A DNA stretch of 34,475 nucleotides, taken from positions 1 to 34,475 of IMG/VR virus record IMGVR_UViG_3300034061_000589, one strand, 5' to 3'. This stretch comes from a virus. The notes below the pieces were generated by a model that saw only the letters and a list, made by a program, of their open reading frames with translations, had not been told where the DNA came from and did not search any database. How positions within the stretch are numbered: the stretch's first letter is position 1; each line of letters begins with the position of its first letter. Position numbers and translations under genes: made by a program. Of the stretch, positions 32,044 to 34,475 are shown piece after piece.

Positions 32044-32133
32044 CCTAATGCGCTGAAGTTGATTATGGATCACTGCCTATTACTGCGGGATTGGACTCCC
32101 ACGCTAATTCCACAGTACCATCAGCGCATTAGG
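32044..32133. other. 90-nt structure closed by a 13-bp inverted repeat upstream of terminase
   Basis: CCTAATGCGCTGA (32044-32056) and TCAGCGCATTAGG (32121-32133) are a perfect 13-bp inverted repeat around 64 nt. Inside, GGGA...TCCC and neighbouring bases make further stems. A tRNA was considered and rejected. It may be a pac or cos region, an RNA leader of the terminase operon, or a small RNA. No coding frame fills the gap 31944-32147. Confidence 0.6.
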
Positions 32134-32147
32134 TCTTACGCAACAGT

Positions 32148-32471
32148 TTATTCATCTGATATCTTCTTCACTGGTTTGTTACTGGGCTTAACACCACGCT
32201 GATTCCAACGTCTTTGGTTGCTAAGATAGTAATCTTCTTTTGAGTGTGTGCTAGGATGGAAAATGTCTTCATCATAGTACACAGTATTATTTAACACTTT
32301 TGCGTTGCTGTGTACAAAATGTTCCAGCATTGCTACTTGTGCTAAACTCAGAGGATGAACGCTTTGAGCCAATTCAAGTATGCGTCTGTGTGTGACAGCA
32401 ACAGTTTTGATACTATTACCTTGTGTGGCTTTGAGTAATGCCATATGCTGTAGGGCCCAATGTGTGTTCAT
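32148..32471 (-). CDS. Hypothetical protein upstream of the terminase operon
   Basis: A 107-residue soluble protein (MNTHWALQHMALLKATQGNS...), His- and Asn-rich, with a basic C-terminus containing NQRRWNQRGVKPSNKP. A similar WEQRGIEPAP stretch occurs in the gene at 33338-33619. It lies after a strong terminator and has no clear Shine-Dalgarno site (only GAGAG immediately before the ATG), so how it is translated is unclear. Function unknown. Confidence 0.65.
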   Translation of the reverse strand: MNTHWALQHMALLKATQGNSIKTVAVTHRRILELAQSVHPLSLAQVAMLEHFVHSNAKVLNNTVYYDEDIFHPSTHSKEDYYLSNQRRWNQRGVKPSNKPVKKISDE

Positions 32472-32488
32472 CTCTCAGTATTTAACCT

Positions 32489-32521
32489 AAAAAAAAGCAC
32501 CATGCGGTTAAACATGGTGCT
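32489..32521 (-). terminator. Strong rho-independent terminator of the early cluster
   Basis: On the minus strand AGCACCATG (32513-32521) pairs with CATGGTGCT (32496-32504), a perfect 9-bp stem, followed directly by eight U residues. It ends the transcripts running leftward from the early genes at 32568-33619. Confidence 0.92.
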
Positions 32522-32522
32522 G

Positions 32523-32560
32523 GTCTATATAGACTGTGAGGGTTTTTACACAGAACCCTC
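32523..32560. promoter_or_regulatory. Two further inverted repeats beside the terminator
   Basis: GTCTATATAGAC (32523-32534) is a perfect 12-bp palindrome. GAGGGTT (32538-32544) pairs with AACCCTC (32554-32560) in a 7-bp hairpin. Both lie between the stop at 32568 and the terminator at 32489-32521. They may be an operator, or part of the 3' untranslated RNA. Confidence 0.5.
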
Positions 32561-32567
32561 TAAACTG

Positions 32568-32723
32568 TCACTTGGAGTGAACTGTGTCCCTAAGAATATT
32601 CTTAAGGAACTTATAGGGAATGGTGTAAAGCCGATTAAGTTCTTCTTGAGTAACCGGCGTACCTCGACGCTGACATTGTGCAATGTGCTGTTGAATTAGT
32701 TTTGATTTGTAACTGTTGTACAT
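32568..32723 (-). CDS. Small basic protein, early cluster
   Basis: A 51-residue protein starting MYNSYKSKLIQQHIAQCQRR, with a helical, basic N-terminus and a VTQEELNRLYTIPYKFLKNI segment. The ATG at 32723 has GAGG upstream, 1 nt beyond the stop of the preceding gene, so it is translated together with that gene. A frame extending upstream overlaps it and lacks a site. Function unknown. Confidence 0.65.
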   Translation of the reverse strand: MYNSYKSKLIQQHIAQCQRRGTPVTQEELNRLYTIPYKFLKNILRDTVHSK

Positions 32724-32724
32724 A

Positions 32725-32946
32725 TTACGCCTCAATCTTGTTCTTAGCAACAATGCTACGCAAATCGGTCACAGCGTCTACAATGCTGATGTTAGCATCT
32801 GTAAGCGCATCAGCAGCAGCAAGAACAGTCAGCAACTGTGTGCTAAGTTCTTCAATCTTGCGCTGTGGTGCTAGGTTAACAAAATTTTGTGTAAAGTAAG
32901 AACTTTCAAGTTCGATGGGGGTTATAGTCGGCTTCAATGTAAGCAT
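32725..32946 (-). CDS. Small helical protein, early cluster
   Basis: A 73-residue protein (MLTLKPTITPIELESSYFTQ...), predicted to be mostly helical with Ala- and Leu-rich heptads (STQLLTVLAAADALTDANIS). It lies behind a promoter with a 5'-terminal hairpin and a CTTGGAGA ribosome binding site, a module repeated in front of its neighbours. No family recognised. Confidence 0.75.
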   Translation of the reverse strand: MLTLKPTITPIELESSYFTQNFVNLAPQRKIEELSTQLLTVLAAADALTDANISIVDAVTDLRSIVAKNKIEA

Positions 32947-32952
32947 GTGTGT

Positions 32953-33005
32953 TCTCCAAGTGTCTGTAGCAAAACGCTACATATACATAATAGCACATGT
33001 AGCGT
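32953..33005 (-). repeat. 53-bp direct repeat, copy A (leader and -10 region)
   Basis: Identical over 53 bp to 33269-33321. It spans the ribosome binding site, the TGTAGC/GCTACA hairpin and the -10 region of the promoter for the gene at 32725-32946. Confidence 0.92.
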
Positions 33006-33014
33006 AGTTGTCAA
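32987..33014 (-). promoter_or_regulatory. Extended -10 promoter A with 5'-terminal hairpin
   Basis: On the minus strand TTGACA (33009-33014), 16 nt, then TATTAT (32987-32992) preceded by TGC. The message should begin at the TGTAGC...GCTACA hairpin (32964-32980), followed by CTTGGAGA. Drives 32725-32946 and 32568-32723. Confidence 0.85.
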
Positions 33015-33021
33015 CCTTTTT

Positions 33022-33261
33022 TTAAAGAATTTGTTCCCAAACAGCGTCATTTAACTGCTCGAATTGAGCACCTTTAAACGCTGGAAAACTGCTCTTGCGC
33101 TGTGCATCAAGTTGCTCAACTAGTGCATCAAACTGCACACTATACTCAGCGTCACTTAACTTATATGCACTATGCGCTTTTTCGAACTGATCCAGCGCAA
33201 CAAAAGCATCAATCACTGGTTGCGGAACTGCAACTCTGACATCATCTAATTCAATAAACAT
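33022..33261 (-). CDS. Small acidic protein, early cluster
   Basis: A 79-residue protein starting MFIELDDVRVAVPQPVIDAF, helical, with Gln/Asp-rich segments (DALVEQLDAQRKSSFPAFKG). I chose the ATG at 33261 because it follows the CTTGGAGA site; a longer frame reads through the promoter and hairpin. The first residues (MFI-x-x-x-D) resemble those of the next gene upstream, suggesting an old duplication together with the leader. No family recognised. Confidence 0.75.
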   Translation of the reverse strand: MFIELDDVRVAVPQPVIDAFVALDQFEKAHSAYKLSDAEYSVQFDALVEQLDAQRKSSFPAFKGAQFEQLNDAVWEQIL

Positions 33262-33268
33262 AGTAAAG

Positions 33269-33321
33269 TCTCCAAGTGTCTGTAGCAAAACGCTACATAT
33301 ACATAATAGCACATGTAGCGT
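33269..33321 (-). repeat. 53-bp direct repeat, copy B
   Basis: Identical to 32953-33005. It contains the leader hairpin and -10 of the promoter for the gene at 33022-33261. Confidence 0.92.
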
Positions 33322-33330
33322 TGCTGTCAA
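33303..33330 (-). promoter_or_regulatory. Extended -10 promoter B with 5'-terminal hairpin
   Basis: On the minus strand TTGACA (33325-33330), 16 nt, TATTAT (33303-33308) preceded by TGC, then the same hairpin and CTTGGAGA site as promoter A. Drives 33022-33261. Confidence 0.85.
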
Positions 33331-33337
33331 CCAATTT

Positions 33338-33619
33338 TTAATTAAAAGCGATATCGTAAACTACATCATTGCGAATTACACGAGCACCAAAAACTGGTGC
33401 AGGCTCAATTCCGCGCTGTTCCCAAATCTTAACCAAACTATCATAAACAGTTTGGTCGTCATTGGTGTAAAGTTTAGCAAAAGTGTCAAGTTCTTGCTTG
33501 CTAATTCTAAAGTAGTTTGCTTCGTCTGTATCAAGCACTACAACATCATCTGCTGTAACTTCTGCGTAGTCAACGAAAGTGTTGCTAAATTCAACTTTGT
33601 CATTTACATTAATAAACAT
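33338..33619 (-). CDS. Small acidic protein, early cluster
   Basis: A 93-residue protein starting MFINVNDKVEFSNTFVDYAE, with VKIWEQRGIEPAPVFGARV near the C-terminus. The ATG at 33619 follows CTTGGAGA; a frame ten codons longer would start in the leader. It shares the MFI-x-x-x-D start with its downstream neighbour and the W-x-QRG-x-x-P motif with the gene at 32148-32471. Function unknown; early regulators or host-takeover proteins are often like this. Confidence 0.75.
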   Translation of the reverse strand: MFINVNDKVEFSNTFVDYAEVTADDVVVLDTDEANYFRISKQELDTFAKLYTNDDQTVYDSLVKIWEQRGIEPAPVFGARVIRNDVVYDIAFN

Positions 33620-33638
33620 ATTACATTCTCCAAGTTTC

Positions 33639-33697
33639 GTAACAAGCACTATTGCTCGCTACATTTACTACTATACGCTCTTTTAGAAAAAGGTCAA
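33639..33697 (-). promoter_or_regulatory. Promoter C and 5'-terminal hairpin
   Basis: On the minus strand TTGACC (33692-33697), 16 nt, TATAGT (33670-33675). About 7 nt later a 10-bp hairpin begins: 33653-33662 pairs with 33639-33648 (three G-U pairs) around an ATAG loop, followed by CTTGGAGA. The arrangement is the same as promoters A, B and D although the hairpin sequence differs. Confidence 0.82.
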
Positions 33698-33736
33698 CCG
33701 AAATCTGCAGAAATATTGAAAAAAGATTTCTTTTAG

Positions 33737-33783
33737 AATCAACAGGTTACGCAACCTGAACTAGATACTGTAAGTTGTTGATT
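33737..33783. other. 47-nt three-way-junction-like structure
   Basis: AATCAAC (33737-33743) pairs with GTTGATT (33777-33783). Inside are two hairpins: GGTT-ACGC-AACC (33745-33756, extendable to CAGGTT/AACCTG) and AACT/AGTT (33759-33762/33773-33776). It lies between divergent genes (leftward at 33619, rightward at 33856). A small RNA, an origin-like element or a protein-binding site are possible. Confidence 0.4.
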
Positions 33784-33841
33784 TAGGGGGCTTTTTTGTA
33801 TATTTGTTCACGGGAGGTGGGTTTGTCAACCACTATTTTAC

Positions 33842-33849
33842 TATAAATA
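33842..33849 (+). promoter_or_regulatory. TATAAATA box, T4-late-promoter-like
   Basis: A perfect match to the T4 late -10 box ends 6 nt before the ATG at 33856. It has no correctly spaced -35; a TTGTCA lies 13 nt upstream. A start at the usual distance would give a leaderless message. Confidence 0.45.
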
Positions 33850-33855
33850 TTACCT

Positions 33856-34008
33856 ATGACCCCATTTGAAATTCGTTTAGAACTATTAAAACTTGCGCTG
33901 GCCATACTTCAGGCAGGTGTTGTCAAACCTGAAGATATGCCCACCAGCGATGATGTTGTGCGTGAAGCAGAGCAACTTAATCAATTTGTCAGCAACAAAG
34001 CACCTTAA
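33856..34008 (+). CDS. Small MTPFEIR-type phage protein
   Basis: A 50-residue protein, MTPFEIRLELLKLALAILQA then GVVKPEDMPTSDDVVREAEQ and a short end. Proteins starting MTPFEIR-x-x-LL are, from memory, widespread in marine T4-like phages, with no known function to me. There is no Shine-Dalgarno site; a TATAAATA box just upstream suggests a leaderless late transcript. It is on the plus strand and its stop overlaps the end of the convergent gene at 34005 by four bases. Confidence 0.75.
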   Translation: MTPFEIRLELLKLALAILQAGVVKPEDMPTSDDVVREAEQLNQFVSNKAP

Positions 34009-34277
34009 CGCACAGTTAACCTAAGACCTGTGTAACCCTTGGTGACCTTTTGATTCTTGCTGAACCAGCGATTGTCCACACCCAGTTCACGCAGTTTGGC
34101 TTCCATTGCCTTAGCGTCAGTGCTGCTCCGCTCGCTTACGCTGTACACAGTAGCAGCATAATTGCCCTCGGTGTAAGTGCCTTCACCTGCTGCCTTAATC
34201 TCTTCTGTAATGGCCTTTTCAAGGTTGCTGAGTTCTGCAATCTGTGCGCGGATGTTTGCAAGTTCTACGATGTTCAT
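34005..34277 (-). CDS. Small phage protein with SVSERSxxDAKAMxAKL pattern
   Basis: A 90-residue protein. A helical N-terminus (ANIRAQIAELSNLEKAITEE) is followed by GEGTYTEGNYAATVYSVSER and a C-terminal GYTGLRLTVR. This helix-then-strand layout, with a Gly-rich turn, a SERS-x-x-D motif and a T-x-LR-x-T-x-R end, resembles small proteins of many phages and prophages whose role is not settled. It has its own promoter with a 5'-terminal hairpin and an AGGAG site. Confidence 0.75.
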   Translation of the reverse strand: MNIVELANIRAQIAELSNLEKAITEEIKAAGEGTYTEGNYAATVYSVSERSSTDAKAMEAKLRELGVDNRWFSKNQKVTKGYTGLRLTVR

Positions 34278-34295
34278 TTTCTACACTCCTAGTTG

Positions 34296-34349
34296 CATAA
34301 GCGTTATTGCTTATGTGTGTAGTATATGGTTATGCAGGCCCTGTGTCAA
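34296..34349 (-). promoter_or_regulatory. Promoter D and 5'-terminal hairpin of the 34005-34277 gene
   Basis: On the minus strand TTGACA (34344-34349), 17 nt, TATACT (34321-34326). The CATAAGC/GCTTATG hairpin (34296-34302/34309-34315) starts about 6 nt later and is followed by AGGAG and the ATG at 34277. Confidence 0.85.
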
Positions 34350-34388
34350 CACTTATTTTAAAAAAAGATTTGTTTATAAATCAATAAC

Positions 34389-34475
34389 TTAGCGGCGTTG
34401 CAGATTGCGTATTTTGGTGTGATGTTCAATTTCTAGTTGAGTGAATGCAGCCACAGTATCCTGTAGAAGTCGTAC
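34389..34475 (-). CDS. Partial second copy of the 116-316 gene
   Basis: The C-terminal 28 codons and the stop of the same small protein, cut by the window edge. One residue differs from the left copy (Gln for Leu in the TLLEIEHH region). It exists here only because the window runs past one genome length. Confidence 0.85.
   Translation of the reverse strand, partial: VRLLQDTVAAFTQLEIEHHTKIRNLQRR

Larger units (their letters stand above)
34274..34475. repeat. Terminal redundancy, right copy (matches 1-202)
   Basis: Same as 1-202 apart from two substitutions (34401 and 34438). It ends within a second copy of the gene at 116-316. Confidence 0.95.

Noticed and set aside
32044-32133. tRNA gene in the terminase-upstream structure
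   Set aside because: The closing stem is 13 bp rather than 7, there is no T-loop consensus and no anticodon arm in the right place on either strand.
33842-33849. Ordinary sigma70 promoter for the gene at 33856
   Set aside because: The only -35-like hexamer (TTGTCA) is 13 nt from the TATAAA, too close for sigma70, so the box was listed as T4-late-like with low confidence.
1-34475. CRISPR array, insertion sequence or integrase module
   Set aside because: No regularly spaced short repeats, transposase motifs or integrase residues were seen. The repeats found are promoter leaders, fibre repeats and the end overlap.

Overview
The window is one unit of a double-stranded DNA tailed phage with a long, probably non-contractile tail (siphovirus-like), almost certainly assembled from an aquatic metagenome. 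The last 202 bases (34274-34475) repeat the first 202 with two mismatches, so the unit closes into a circle of about 34,273 bp. The mismatches suggest circular permutation in a mixed population rather than exact terminal repeats. The DNA is AT-rich and almost all genes lie on the minus strand, so gene order is read here from right to left. The fibre repeats (variants of AEGTNLYYT...RANTAI) and several small proteins resemble those of marine and freshwater T4-like phages. The host cannot be named from this sequence.

Layout, right to left. 34.3-32.1 kb: small early-type genes, each behind a sigma70-like promoter; several transcripts should begin with a hairpin at their 5' end. One short T4-like gene on the plus strand lies here (33856-34008). 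32.1-31.9 kb: a non-coding stretch with a 15-bp palindrome and a 90-nt structure closed by a 13-bp stem, just upstream of the terminase genes. 31.9-30.2 kb: small and large terminase. 30.2-29.0 kb: seven tightly overlapping small genes. 28.9-23.6 kb: portal with a cysteine-rich tail, scaffold, major capsid, connector, tail terminator and major tail protein. 23.5-19.9 kb: two small genes, the tail chaperone with a lambda-type -1 frameshift, a gp10-like protein and the tape measure. 19.9-15.2 kb: distal tail and tail-tip proteins, a GNAT acetyltransferase and a J-like tip protein. 15.2-3.3 kb: fibre region with a 2,674-residue repeat fibre flanked by two proteins bearing propeller-like repeats. 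3.3-2.1 kb: small genes including a holin-like membrane protein. On the plus strand, 1000-1945 is a two-gene operon with a consensus promoter; its first protein carries two helix-turn-helix-like segments.

The most notable feature is a stretch at about 340-950 with no credible gene but at least a dozen perfect hairpins, including an 11-bp helix and a 7-bp long-range helix. It looks like a large structured non-coding RNA. Phages are known to carry such RNAs (the GOLLD and ROOL classes), but I cannot assign this one by eye.

No DNA polymerase, primase, helicase, integrase or RNA polymerase is recognisable in this apparently complete genome, and no endolysin is obvious. Packaging, head and tail functions are complete. 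Replication must rely on the host, on unrecognised small proteins, or possibly on a co-infecting phage.
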